Source: Treponema sp. OMZ 790 | Lineage (GTDB): Bacteria; Spirochaetota; Spirochaetia; Treponematales; Treponemataceae | Reading direction: 5' to 3' | Length of the DNA: 64,000 nucleotides | Assembly: GCF_024181285.1 (NCBI RefSeq) | Contig: NZ_CP051201.1 | Location: forward strand, 62,001-126,000 | In this document: positions 35,663 through 43,508 of the stretch, piece after piece | Layout of the letters: the number at the start of each line of letters is the position of its first letter | Numbering within the stretch: position 1 is the first letter of the stretch | Notes under the pieces: generated by a model | Seen by the model: only the letters and a program-made list of their open reading frames with translations | What the model was told of the DNA's origin: nothing | The model's database searches: none | Made by a program: the position numbers and the translations under genes

Positions 35663-37363
35663 ATGGATAAATCGACATTTAAGAAATTAAAAAAACGGGT
35701 TCCTGTAAATACCGGTGCGATTATTTTTGCCTGTGTTTTGGTAGGGCTTGGAACGCTTACAAGTTTTGCAATACCTTGGTTTGCTAAACTTATTTTGGAC
35801 GGAAATAACAGCAAGCAATATCTTATGACGTTGACCTGTGCAGTTTTGTTTTCGGCTGTAGTAAGCGTTATAGGCAGATACATCTTTAATAAGAGTGCAA
35901 TTGTGTGGACTTTGAAGCTGCGCTCCGATATTGCAGACCATATTTTCGGTGTTAAAATGAAATTTTTTAACAAAAAAAATTCGAGTGAATTGAGCAGCGA
36001 GATATTAAACTTTACCGAAAAAATAAAAGAGCTGTTTACTTCAACTACGATGCATTTAATATCGATAGCGATAAGCTCTATAAGCATTGCTGTTCTCTTC
36101 GTTTTAAGCTGGAAGCTTACCTTAGTGATGATGGGTTCTTTACTCGCCTTTGTTATAGTGATTTCTCCTATCAGTTCTATGAGCTCTAAGGTGTACAAAA
36201 AAAATCAAGAAGCTCTCAATAAACTTATCGGTGCTTTAAGCAGCATTTTTTTGGAAATAAAACTTGTTAAAAGTTATACAGCCGAAAAAACCGAAGCAAA
36301 GCGGATAGGGAATTTAAATACGGAAGTAAAAAACTTATCGGTTAAATCCGTTAAAATTGAAGCTGCTATAGAGCCTATCATTATGACAATCTTTATACTA
36401 AATCTGTTTTTTATCTTTGTATACGGCGGTTCCTTGGTTGCCAAAAACGAAATGACCATAGGTTCTTTGATCGCGTTTTGTTTATACCTTTTTCAAATAA
36501 TTACACCCATGGTTAATATAGGAAACTTTTTTAAGGATATAAAGAGCTTAAATGAAATGTCGGATAGTATCGTAAAAATATTTGAACTTGAAACCGAAGA
36601 ATCCGGAACAAAACCTGTGGACAATGCCATGCAAACCTCAAGCATTAAATTCGATAATATCTCATTTAAATATGACGATGATGCGGTGATTTTAAAAGAC
36701 TTGTCTTTAGAAATAGAACCTAAAAAAACTATAGCCATTGTAGGACCGAGCGGAAGCGGTAAGTCTACTCTATTTAGCTTGCTGGAACGTTTTTATAATG
36801 AATATGAAGGCAGTATCAGCATTGGCAATACCGATATAAACGAATTTGATTTAAAAGACTGGCGTAAAAAAATAAGCTATGTTCAGCAAATAAGCTCAAC
36901 CACCGAAGACAGTATTCTTAACAACATTACCTACGGAAGTGACGGACCTGTTCCGCAAGAACTCATAGAAGCCTCCCTTAAAAAAGCGGGCATCTATGAT
37001 TATGTAAACAGCTTACCCGAAAAATTAAATACCATTGTGCAAGAAAAAGGAACTAACTTTTCAAGCGGACAACTCCAGCGGCTTATGATTGCAAGGGCTC
37101 TAATTAAACAGCCCGACATTCTTCTTCTTGATGAGGTAACTGCAAGTTTAGATAGTGAAAATGAACTTTTGGTAAAGACTACTTTAGATTCTATAAAGAG
37201 TGAAAAAACAATAGTTATCATTGCTCACCGCCTCTCAACGGTAACAAGTGCTGATAAGATTGTATTTTTGGACGGAGGCAAAATCACCGGGGTCGGCACT
37301 CATGAGGAGCTTTTAAAAACTCACGCCTTATACGAAAAATATGTAAATAACCAACTGATATAA
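35663..37363 (+). CDS. ABC exporter with fused membrane and ATPase domains
   Basis: A 566-residue half-transporter. Residues about 15-300 form a six-helix exporter membrane domain; the ATPase domain follows with Walker A VGPSGSGKSTLFSLLERF, signature FSSGQLQRLMIARAL (SSGQ instead of SGGQ), Walker B ILLLDEVTASLD and H-loop IIAHRLST. It lacks a C39 peptidase domain. The start at 35663 has GAGGAG 11 bases upstream and begins MDKSTFKKLKKRVP; an in-frame start at 35597 would overlap the preceding gene and has no ribosome binding site. It is the last gene after the candidate peptide, so it is the likely exporter of that peptide or its product. Confidence 0.85.
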   Translation: MDKSTFKKLKKRVPVNTGAIIFACVLVGLGTLTSFAIPWFAKLILDGNNSKQYLMTLTCAVLFSAVVSVIGRYIFNKSAIVWTLKLRSDIADHIFGVKMKFFNKKNSSELSSEILNFTEKIKELFTSTTMHLISIAISSISIAVLFVLSWKLTLVMMGSLLAFVIVISPISSMSSKVYKKNQEALNKLIGALSSIFLEIKLVKSYTAEKTEAKRIGNLNTEVKNLSVKSVKIEAAIEPIIMTIFILNLFFIFVYGGSLVAKNEMTIGSLIAFCLYLFQIITPMVNIGNFFKDIKSLNEMSDSIVKIFELETEESGTKPVDNAMQTSSIKFDNISFKYDDDAVILKDLSLEIEPKKTIAIVGPSGSGKSTLFSLLERFYNEYEGSISIGNTDINEFDLKDWRKKISYVQQISSTTEDSILNNITYGSDGPVPQELIEASLKKAGIYDYVNSLPEKLNTIVQEKGTNFSSGQLQRLMIARALIKQPDILLLDEVTASLDSENELLVKTTLDSIKSEKTIVIIAHRLSTVTSADKIVFLDGGKITGVGTHEELLKTHALYEKYVNNQLI

Positions 37364-37365
37364 TT

Positions 37366-37968
37366 TTATAACTCCACTATCTTATCCGCAATTTTTTTTG
37401 CGAAGGGCGCATCGTGAGTTACGCAGACTGCGGTGCGCTTTTCTTTTTTGACAATCGATAAAAAAAGATCGGCAACTCTGTACTTGTTTTTTTCGTCGAG
37501 GGAGTCGAAGGCTTCATCGAGGAGAAGGAGGGGGGCAGGATAGCTTAGGGCACGGGCGAGACCTGCACGCCGCTGCATTCCGCCTGAAAGCTCGGCGGGT
37601 AAAAAGTTTTCAAAGCCTGAAAGCCCCAAGGCTCTTAAATAAAAAAGAGCCTTTTCCTTATTTTCAATTTTTGAAGATTTTTTTGAATCCAAAACATATT
37701 CTATATTTTCTACGGCCGTTAGATGAGGAATAAGACGCATGTCCTGATAGGCCATGGCATAGCTTCCGCGGACGGGACGGTTTTCTATGATTCCCGATTT
37801 TAACTCAAGGCTGCCTGAAATAATTTTTAGGAGGGTAGTTTTGCCCGCCCCAGACTCTCCTAAAATGCAGGTAACTTTTTGTGGAGGAATTTCAATATTG
37901 AGGTTTTGAAAAACCTTGTGCTTAGAGTAATAAAAAGTTCCGTCGTGTATTGTAATCGGTCTTTCCAT
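37366..37968 (-). CDS. ABC ATPase without a partner permease nearby
   Basis: A 200-residue ATPase with Walker A LGESGAGKTTLLKIISG, Q-loop MAYQDMRLIP, signature ELSGGMQRRAGLARAL, Walker B LLLLDEAFDSLD and H-loop THD. It resembles the nitrate/sulfonate/taurine importer ATPases. No substrate-binding protein or permease lies next to it in this window. It is convergent with the exporter gene, 2 bases apart, and follows the oxidoreductase operon by 22 bases, so it may be read as the end of that transcript. Confidence 0.8.
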   Translation of the reverse strand: MERPITIHDGTFYYSKHKVFQNLNIEIPPQKVTCILGESGAGKTTLLKIISGSLELKSGIIENRPVRGSYAMAYQDMRLIPHLTAVENIEYVLDSKKSSKIENKEKALFYLRALGLSGFENFLPAELSGGMQRRAGLARALSYPAPLLLLDEAFDSLDEKNKYRVADLFLSIVKKEKRTAVCVTHDAPFAKKIADKIVEL

Positions 37969-37990
37969 TTGCCCCTCAGTGCTGTTTGAT

Positions 37991-38377
37991 TTATCTCGGC
38001 TCGGCTTTGCGGCAGGTGCGGCTTGCGACTATATCTATTCCTGTGTTAAGCACATTTTCAATTATCACCTCTCCCATCTTTTTGGGGGCTTGAGTTTTGA
38101 TGCTGTTTATTTCTTTCATTACATCGAAGATCAAGGCCTTAGGTATGGGGCTTGAAGTTTTTACGGGAAGAGATGGAAGAACTCCGCCCTCGATTATTAC
38201 GGTCGAGCTTATGTTTCTTCGAGGGTCCTTGATTTCCTGCATTGCGTAAAGCTCGCCGCCCTTGCATAAATTTCCGTTAACGGAAAATTCTCCCGACTCT
38301 TCTTTGAAGACTGAAAGTTTACAGCCCCGCGGGCAGGACACACACGTAAAATCTTTTTTTATCAGTTCTCTACTCAT
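37991..38377 (-). CDS. DUF1667 protein, small cysteine-rich redox partner
   Basis: A 128-residue protein with FTCVSCPRGCKL near residue 10 and a further Cys in NLCKGGELYAMQEIKDPRRN, the DUF1667 signature. Members occur with a GlpA-like dehydrogenase and an FAD/NAD oxidoreductase, as here, and probably bind an iron-sulfur centre or zinc. Its start overlaps the end of the upstream oxidoreductase gene by 8 bases. Confidence 0.88.
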   Translation of the reverse strand: MSRELIKKDFTCVSCPRGCKLSVFKEESGEFSVNGNLCKGGELYAMQEIKDPRRNISSTVIIEGGVLPSLPVKTSSPIPKALIFDVMKEINSIKTQAPKKMGEVIIENVLNTGIDIVASRTCRKAEPR

Positions 38378-39677
38378 CTAAAATTACCTCCACAGTTATG
38401 TCTTCGGTTAATTCCTTTAAGGTGATAAAGTTTAAGGGAATGTTTATCATCTCGGACGGAACCAGCTGAGCCGTTTTCTTTTGTGCAAGAATTTTTTCGC
38501 CTGACTTAATTATAAGGCGGGCGTTTCTATAAACCGAATCCGTCCGCATAAAAAGGGAAGCTCCGTCGATGTTCGAGGTGTTTATTCTGTTCGGAACAAT
38601 GTAGCGGATTCCTTTTTTGGCTATTGTCTTAATAAAAGCAGCTTCCTCTTTTTGCGAGGCCTTATTTTCAAGCTTCTTGTTTTTTTGAGCAAAGAGGGCT
38701 GCGTTCTTTCCGGCTGTTCGGCTTTCTTTTGTAACGAAGTCTACGATGTCGTGCACGTGGAGAACATTTCCGCAGGCAAAGATGCCGCTTGCTTCCGTTT
38801 CCATTCCGTTATCGACAAAGGCGCCGTTTGTTATCGGGTTGAGGGCTATGCCTGCCTTTTGCGTAAGTTCGTTTTCGGGGATGAGCCCGACTGAAAGAAG
38901 AACCGTATCGCAGGAAAATTCTTTTTCGGTTCCGGGGATTTCTTTAAAGGAAGAATCTATTTGCGCTATCGTAACTCCCGTAACCCTGTCCTTGCCGTGG
39001 ACGCAGGATATGCTGTGACTTAAAAAAAGCGGAATCCCGTAGTCTTCGAGGCATTGGGCTATGTTGCGGTTTAGGCCGCTTGAATAGGGCATGATTTCGA
39101 TAACGGCCTTTACCTTGGCTCCTTCCAAGGTCATGCGGCGGGCCATGATTAGACCGATGTCGCCTGAGCCGTAGATTACAACCTCTTTGCCGACGGAAAG
39201 CCCCTCGATGTTCATAAGGCGCTGAGCCATGCCTGCATTAAAAACTCCCGATGGGCGGTAACCTTTTAGGGCGATGGCTCCTGCCGTGCGTTCGCGGCAG
39301 CCCATTGCAAGGACTACAGCTCCCGCCCTTATTTTTTTTAAGCCGCCTTCATTTATGAGGGTAATTTCCCTTTCCTTGGTTAGGTCGATTACCATGGTAT
39401 TGAGGAGGATGTCTATGTCCTCTCTTTTTACCATCTTTATAAAGCGTTCCGCATATTCGGGGCCGGTTAATTCTTCTTTAAATTCGTGGAGACCGAAGCC
39501 TGCATGAATACATTGGTTTAAGATGCCGCCGAGTTCAAAGTCTCTTTCGATTATGAGAACGGAAGAAGCTCCGTTTTTTTTGGCTTCAAGGGCTGCCGCT
39601 AAGCCTGCCGGGCCTCCGCCTATTACGGCGACCTCGTATTCGTCTTTGCAATTATTGCTTTCTTTTATATTTATCAT
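38370..39677 (-). CDS. FAD/NAD-dependent pyridine nucleotide-disulfide-type oxidoreductase
   Basis: A 435-residue flavoprotein. The N-terminal FAD site is EVAVIGGGPAGLAAALEAKKN, followed by GGILNQCIHAGFGLHEF; the NAD site is VVIYGSGDIGLIMARRMTLEG; VFACGNVLHVHDIVDFV is the FAD ribityl-type motif. The start at 39677 overlaps the stop of the upstream gene by 4 bases (ATGA) and has AGGGCGG upstream; a longer frame to 39809 would lie inside that gene and has no support. It forms a trio with the GlpA-like and DUF1667 genes, matching a set known from Thermotoga and other anaerobes. Confidence 0.88.
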   Translation of the reverse strand: MINIKESNNCKDEYEVAVIGGGPAGLAAALEAKKNGASSVLIIERDFELGGILNQCIHAGFGLHEFKEELTGPEYAERFIKMVKREDIDILLNTMVIDLTKEREITLINEGGLKKIRAGAVVLAMGCRERTAGAIALKGYRPSGVFNAGMAQRLMNIEGLSVGKEVVIYGSGDIGLIMARRMTLEGAKVKAVIEIMPYSSGLNRNIAQCLEDYGIPLFLSHSISCVHGKDRVTGVTIAQIDSSFKEIPGTEKEFSCDTVLLSVGLIPENELTQKAGIALNPITNGAFVDNGMETEASGIFACGNVLHVHDIVDFVTKESRTAGKNAALFAQKNKKLENKASQKEEAAFIKTIAKKGIRYIVPNRINTSNIDGASLFMRTDSVYRNARLIIKSGEKILAQKKTAQLVPSEMINIPLNFITLKELTEDITVEVILDE

Positions 39678-41143
39678 TGTGTACCGCCCTTTAGCTTTCC
39701 GTAAACAATCGGAGAGTTTCTTCTGTCCTTTTGAATTTTTTCGATAGGAGTTTTTAATTCGCGTGAAAGGATTTGGAGCACGTGGGGCTCGCAAAAACCT
39801 CCCTGACATCTTCCCGAGCCGGGGCGTACCCGCCTTTTTATGCCGTCAACCGTGCGGGCTCCTGCAGGCCGGTGAATTGCCTCAATGATTTCTGCCTCGC
39901 TTACTGTTTCGCAGCGGCAGATAACATGGCCGTAAAGCGGATTTTCTTTTATAAGAGCGTCCTGTTCTTTTGGGCTTAGGTCTGCAAAGTGCTTGATTGC
40001 CTTTCTATTCTCGTTAAAGTTTTTCTTTTTGTTAAAGGGAAGTTTTAAGTCATCGGCTTCTTTTTTTGCGAGTTCCGCAACATATTCTCCAATGGCGGGA
40101 GCCGAGCTTAGTCCGGGCGATTCGATTCCGCCTGCGTGTATAATTCCCTTGGAATTTTTTGACGCATAGATCATAAAGTCGCCCGTGTCAGGCCTTGCCC
40201 TTACCCCGGCAAAAATGCGGATGGTGTTTTTAAAATTGAGAGAGGGCACTGTCTTTAAAGCCTTTTCTTCTACCTGAGCCAAGCCTTGGGCTGAAACGGA
40301 TGTGTCTTCTGCATCTTCAATATTTTCTGCGGAAGGACCGGCCAAAAAATTCCCGTGATAGGAGGGGAGAACCAAGATGCCCTTTCCCATCTTTGAGGGA
40401 GCCTGAAAGCAGATATGGTTTACAAGATTTGTATAGTTTTTATCGAAGAGGCGGTATTCCCCGCGGCGGGGTAGAATTTTAAAATCTTCGTCGCCTGCCA
40501 TTTTTGCAATCTTATCGGAGTAAAGCCCTGCGGCATTTATAACGAGCTTTGTTTTAAAATTCTTTTCTTCCGCCCTGCCTGATAATGTTTTGATGACATA
40601 GGCTTGGTCTTCTCTTTCAATTGAGATAACCTCGTTTTCTGGGAGGAAGTCTACACCGTTGGAAACGGCGTTTTCCATAAAGGCCGCCGTCATGTCGAAG
40701 GGACAGATGACTCCGGCTGTTCCGCAGTATAGGGCTCCCGCAGCCTCTTTTGAAACATTGGGTTCTTCTTTTAAAAGCCTTTCCCTATCCCACAGCTCTA
40801 AGCCTTCAGCACCGTTTTTTATGCCTCGTTCGTAGAGGACTGAAAGTTCTTGTTTTTCTTCTTCGTTAAAGGCGATTACAAGAGAGCCTAATTGTTTAAA
40901 GCGCAGATCCAATTTTTCTTTTAAGCTGCGCACTAAAAAATTACCTCTCACATTTAGCCTTGCCTTCAATGAGCCTTCCTTTGCGTCATAGCCTCCATGG
41001 ATGATTCCGCTATTGGCCTTGCTTGTACCGCAGCCGAATTCCAATTCTTTTTCGAGGACGGCGATTTTTAATTCGTATTTTGAAAGTTCCCGTGCAATGC
41101 AGGCTCCTACAACTCCTGCTCCGATTATCATTATATCGTACAT
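39674..41143 (-). CDS. GlpA-like FAD-dependent glycerol-3-phosphate dehydrogenase with BFD-type [2Fe-2S] domain
   Basis: A 489-residue flavoprotein. FAD site MIIGAGVVGACIARELSKYE, then GCGTSKANSGIIHGGYDAKEGSLKA as in GlpA/GlpD; residues about 415-480 form a BFD-like cluster domain with CRCETVSEAEI and GRCQGGFC. The enzyme would oxidise glycerol-3-phosphate or a related 2-hydroxy acid and pass electrons to the neighbouring flavoprotein. The ATG at 41143 is selected because it opens the usual MYDIMIIGAG start; a GTG six codons upstream is possible. Confidence 0.87.
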   Translation of the reverse strand: MYDIMIIGAGVVGACIARELSKYELKIAVLEKELEFGCGTSKANSGIIHGGYDAKEGSLKARLNVRGNFLVRSLKEKLDLRFKQLGSLVIAFNEEEKQELSVLYERGIKNGAEGLELWDRERLLKEEPNVSKEAAGALYCGTAGVICPFDMTAAFMENAVSNGVDFLPENEVISIEREDQAYVIKTLSGRAEEKNFKTKLVINAAGLYSDKIAKMAGDEDFKILPRRGEYRLFDKNYTNLVNHICFQAPSKMGKGILVLPSYHGNFLAGPSAENIEDAEDTSVSAQGLAQVEEKALKTVPSLNFKNTIRIFAGVRARPDTGDFMIYASKNSKGIIHAGGIESPGLSSAPAIGEYVAELAKKEADDLKLPFNKKKNFNENRKAIKHFADLSPKEQDALIKENPLYGHVICRCETVSEAEIIEAIHRPAGARTVDGIKRRVRPGSGRCQGGFCEPHVLQILSRELKTPIEKIQKDRRNSPIVYGKLKGGTQ

Positions 41144-41213
41144 ATCCTTTGATAATATCACTATTTTGAGGCTTAGTCTATATGAAAAAAATGAGTTTTT
41201 ATTTGATATAGCA

Positions 41214-41242
41214 TTGACTTTTTTTTTAGATTTTTATATAAT
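41214..41242 (+). promoter_or_regulatory. Promoter of the tRNA-Lys gene
   Basis: TTGACT (41214-41219) and TATAAT (41237-41242), spacing 17, placed 16 bases before the mature tRNA 5' end. Confidence 0.75.
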
Positions 41243-41257
41243 CAAAACTCGTTTTAC

Positions 41258-41330
41258 GGGCCATTAGCTCAGCTGGTAGAGCAACAGACTCTTAATCTGT
41301 GGGTCGCAGGTTCGAAGCCTGCATGGCTCA
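41258..41330 (+). tRNA. tRNA-Lys (CUU anticodon)
   Basis: A 73-base tRNA cloverleaf: acceptor GGGCCAT pairs with ATGGCTC (one G-U), D-arm GCTC-AGCTGGTA-GAGC, anticodon stem ACAGA/TCTGT around loop CTCTTAA with anticodon CTT at 41291-41293, and T-arm GCAGG-TTCGAAG-CCTGC. CCA is not encoded. It reads AAG codons. It stands alone, with a promoter just before it and a hairpin with T run after it. Confidence 0.96.
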
Positions 41331-41339
41331 TCTTAATTG

Positions 41340-41374
41340 AACCTCTAAGAACATTAGTTTTTAGAGGTTTTTTT
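41340..41374 (+). terminator. Terminator of the tRNA-Lys gene
   Basis: AACCTCTAA (41340-41348) pairs with TTAGAGGTT (41361-41369), followed by seven T. It overlaps the 3' end of the convergent Fic gene. Confidence 0.7.
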
Positions 41375-42362
41375 GTAACTTTTCATCCAAGATTTGCCAG
41401 TACCCGTTTTTGTCGGCTCCGATGCGCTTGATGATATTTTGTTCTTGAAGTTTTTTCATATTTTTAATAATATTTAAACGCGCTATTCCTACGATTTCGG
41501 CGAGTTCTTCTTGGGTAATGTAGGGATTGTTTTTTACTGCGGCTATAATTTTTTGTTGATTTACAGTAATCTTTTGAGTAATCTTTTGAGTAATCTTTAA
41601 TTCGGTTGCAATTATTTCTTTTATCGTTTTTAAAATAATCGATAACATAAATTCTATAAATTCCGTGCTGTCTGCATTGCTGTCACTAATTCCTAAAGCT
41701 TTGTAATAGAGTTTTTGATTTTCCTTTATCAAAGTTTCTATAGGCAGCCATGCAAAAATCGGTTTCCACGCTGTTAAGATTACGGTTTGCCATAAGCGTC
41801 CCATTCTTCCGTTTCCGTCTTCAAAAGGATGAATAAACTCAAACTCATAATGAAATACGCAGCTTTTGATTAAGGGATGAGCATCACTGTTTTTAAGCCA
41901 GGCAAATAAATCGTTCATTAAAAAAGGAACTCTATCGGCAGGAGGAGCTACATGCACTACATCTTTTCCGTCAAAAATACCAACCCCTCCCTTTCTGTAT
42001 TTACCGCTGTGTTTTACTAGATCATTCATCATAAGTTGATGGGCTTTGAGTAAATCTTTTTGGTTATACGGGTTCAGGTTTAAAAGTAATTCATAGGCTT
42101 GAACAGCATTTTTTACTTCCTGTATTTCGTTCGGCGGCCCAAGGACTCTTTTCCCCTCGATTATTGCAGTGATTTGTTCTATAGATAGAGAATTATTTTC
42201 AATGGCCAATGAAGAGTGGATTGTCCTAATCCTATTTTTTTTTCTTAATTGGACACTTTGCTCGGTATTTTCAAGGTTGTTTATTTCTCCGATTTTTTCG
42301 GATATTTGAGAAATCAAATTTATAGCTTTTGACGTAATTTTAAATGGGGGTTCGTAACTCAT
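41361..42362 (-). CDS. Fic domain protein with winged-helix tail
   Basis: A 333-residue protein with the complete Fic motif HPFEDGNGRMGRLWQ and an N-terminal inhibitory-helix motif, SLAIENNSL, of the S/T-x-x-x-E-G/N type; this means the AMP-transfer site is likely held in check within the same chain. The C-terminal 75 residues form a winged helix (ITQEELAEIVGIARLNIIKN). Between them lies a short triple repeat of KITQ-like units (about residues 257-269). Fic proteins of this class AMPylate a target, sometimes a DNA-binding or topoisomerase target. No neighbouring antitoxin is present, as expected when the inhibitory helix is internal. Confidence 0.9.
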   Translation of the reverse strand: MSYEPPFKITSKAINLISQISEKIGEINNLENTEQSVQLRKKNRIRTIHSSLAIENNSLSIEQITAIIEGKRVLGPPNEIQEVKNAVQAYELLLNLNPYNQKDLLKAHQLMMNDLVKHSGKYRKGGVGIFDGKDVVHVAPPADRVPFLMNDLFAWLKNSDAHPLIKSCVFHYEFEFIHPFEDGNGRMGRLWQTVILTAWKPIFAWLPIETLIKENQKLYYKALGISDSNADSTEFIEFMLSIILKTIKEIIATELKITQKITQKITVNQQKIIAAVKNNPYITQEELAEIVGIARLNIIKNMKKLQEQNIIKRIGADKNGYWQILDEKLQKNL

Positions 42363-42399
42363 ATTCTTCTATTATAAAGGATTTTTAAGATATAGTTAA

Positions 42400-42540
42400 G
42401 GGCATATCTAAAAACCTTGTTGGATTTTAGATATGCCCGTCGAGTTTTTCATAAGTCTTTAGCTGTTGAATGACTTATGAAAAACGTCGCAAATTAAATT
42501 CAAAGAAAACTTCTAAAAAGCTGAAGTTTTTAGAAGTTCC
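42400..42540. repeat. Three consecutive inverted repeats
   Basis: Three separate hairpins lie end to end in the 189-base gap between the Fic gene and the M28 peptidase gene. The first pairs 42400-42413 with 42425-42438 (14 bp). The second pairs 42444-42457 with 42472-42485 (14 bp). The third pairs 42508-42519 with 42527-42538 (12 bp). All stems are perfect. They could be stacked transcription terminators or small mobile-type repeat units. Confidence 0.75.
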
Positions 42541-42551
42541 CTTAAGTAGTT

Positions 42552-43487
42552 TTAGCGGTAATTGTCTGTCAGGGCTTTAAGATATTTTTCGGTGAGGATG
42601 AGGGCTTCGTTATTGAGCGTTTCAATCTTGTCATCGGCTGTGTGCATGAGCTGCCATGTAAAAGGGATGATTTTTTCGAAGGGGGAACCTTGGGGCGGTT
42701 TTTTGTTTTTTATTACCATGTCCGTGAGTTCACCCATGGCCGTTTTATTTTGAGGGAGACCGCTCAATGGAGAGGCTGCTTTTTCCTGCGGGAGATAATG
42801 CAAAAGAGTTGTGGCTTCTTCTTTGGGGAGAACGGTTATGACTTGGGCACAAAGGCCTGCGGCGATAAAGCCTGCATTGTCGCTGTAAGCTGTCAGCATT
42901 GAAAGCCATTGACTCGGACAAGCCCTTTGGGCAAGGAGGCCGGCCCTCTTATGAAGCTCGTCGAGCCTCTTGGTCTTTTCTTTATCCCGTCCGAAAATGC
43001 CTGAACGGGAAAGGATTAGGGTGTCGCCCCTTCCGCACATGTCGAATACAAAAATATCATCCTCATCCATTTTAAGTCTTTTTAAGCCTGTTCCAAGTGT
43101 GTAAGATCCTTGTTCTCTAAGACCGGCTGCTCCTGCTTCTTCTCCGTCGGTAAAGATAATTTTTATGTTGTGGGCCTTTGTGTAAGCACATAATTTTTTT
43201 GCAAAGTTCATGAGGATAAAACAAGAGGCTGAATTGTCGTTAGCCCCTTGAGTATTTGGAGCCCTGTCATAGTGGGCTACGAGGGTTTTCATTTTAAAAT
43301 TCTTATCGTAAAACTGTGCAGGGTATTTTATGATGATGTGTTTTTTTTGTGCAAGGTTTACTATGCTGTGCGGAACCTTATTGCTGCTTAACCACTGCGA
43401 TATAAAATCACAGCGGTTAAGGTCTTTTTTTAAAAAGGCTTTAAACAAATCGGAATTGAGCAAGCTGTCTTCATTTTCCTGAATCAT
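42552..43487 (-). CDS. M28 family zinc aminopeptidase-like protein
   Basis: A 311-residue protein with the M28 metal-site series: the first His and Asp in LVAHYDRAPNTQGANDNSAS, then IIFTDGEEAGAAG with the Glu pair, and a later DMCGRGD. It lacks a signal peptide, so it is probably cytoplasmic. The substrate is a peptide amino terminus by family analogy. It is 21 bases downstream of the oligopeptidase gene, suggesting joint peptide degradation. Confidence 0.82.
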   Translation of the reverse strand: MIQENEDSLLNSDLFKAFLKKDLNRCDFISQWLSSNKVPHSIVNLAQKKHIIIKYPAQFYDKNFKMKTLVAHYDRAPNTQGANDNSASCFILMNFAKKLCAYTKAHNIKIIFTDGEEAGAAGLREQGSYTLGTGLKRLKMDEDDIFVFDMCGRGDTLILSRSGIFGRDKEKTKRLDELHKRAGLLAQRACPSQWLSMLTAYSDNAGFIAAGLCAQVITVLPKEEATTLLHYLPQEKAASPLSGLPQNKTAMGELTDMVIKNKKPPQGSPFEKIIPFTWQLMHTADDKIETLNNEALILTEKYLKALTDNYR

Positions 43488-43508
43488 TTTTGTTAAAGCC
43501 TTTTATTC

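Noticed and set aside
41361..42362. Fic protein as half of a toxin-antitoxin pair
   Set aside because: No small antitoxin frame adjoins it, and the inhibitory motif SLAIENNSL lies within the same protein.
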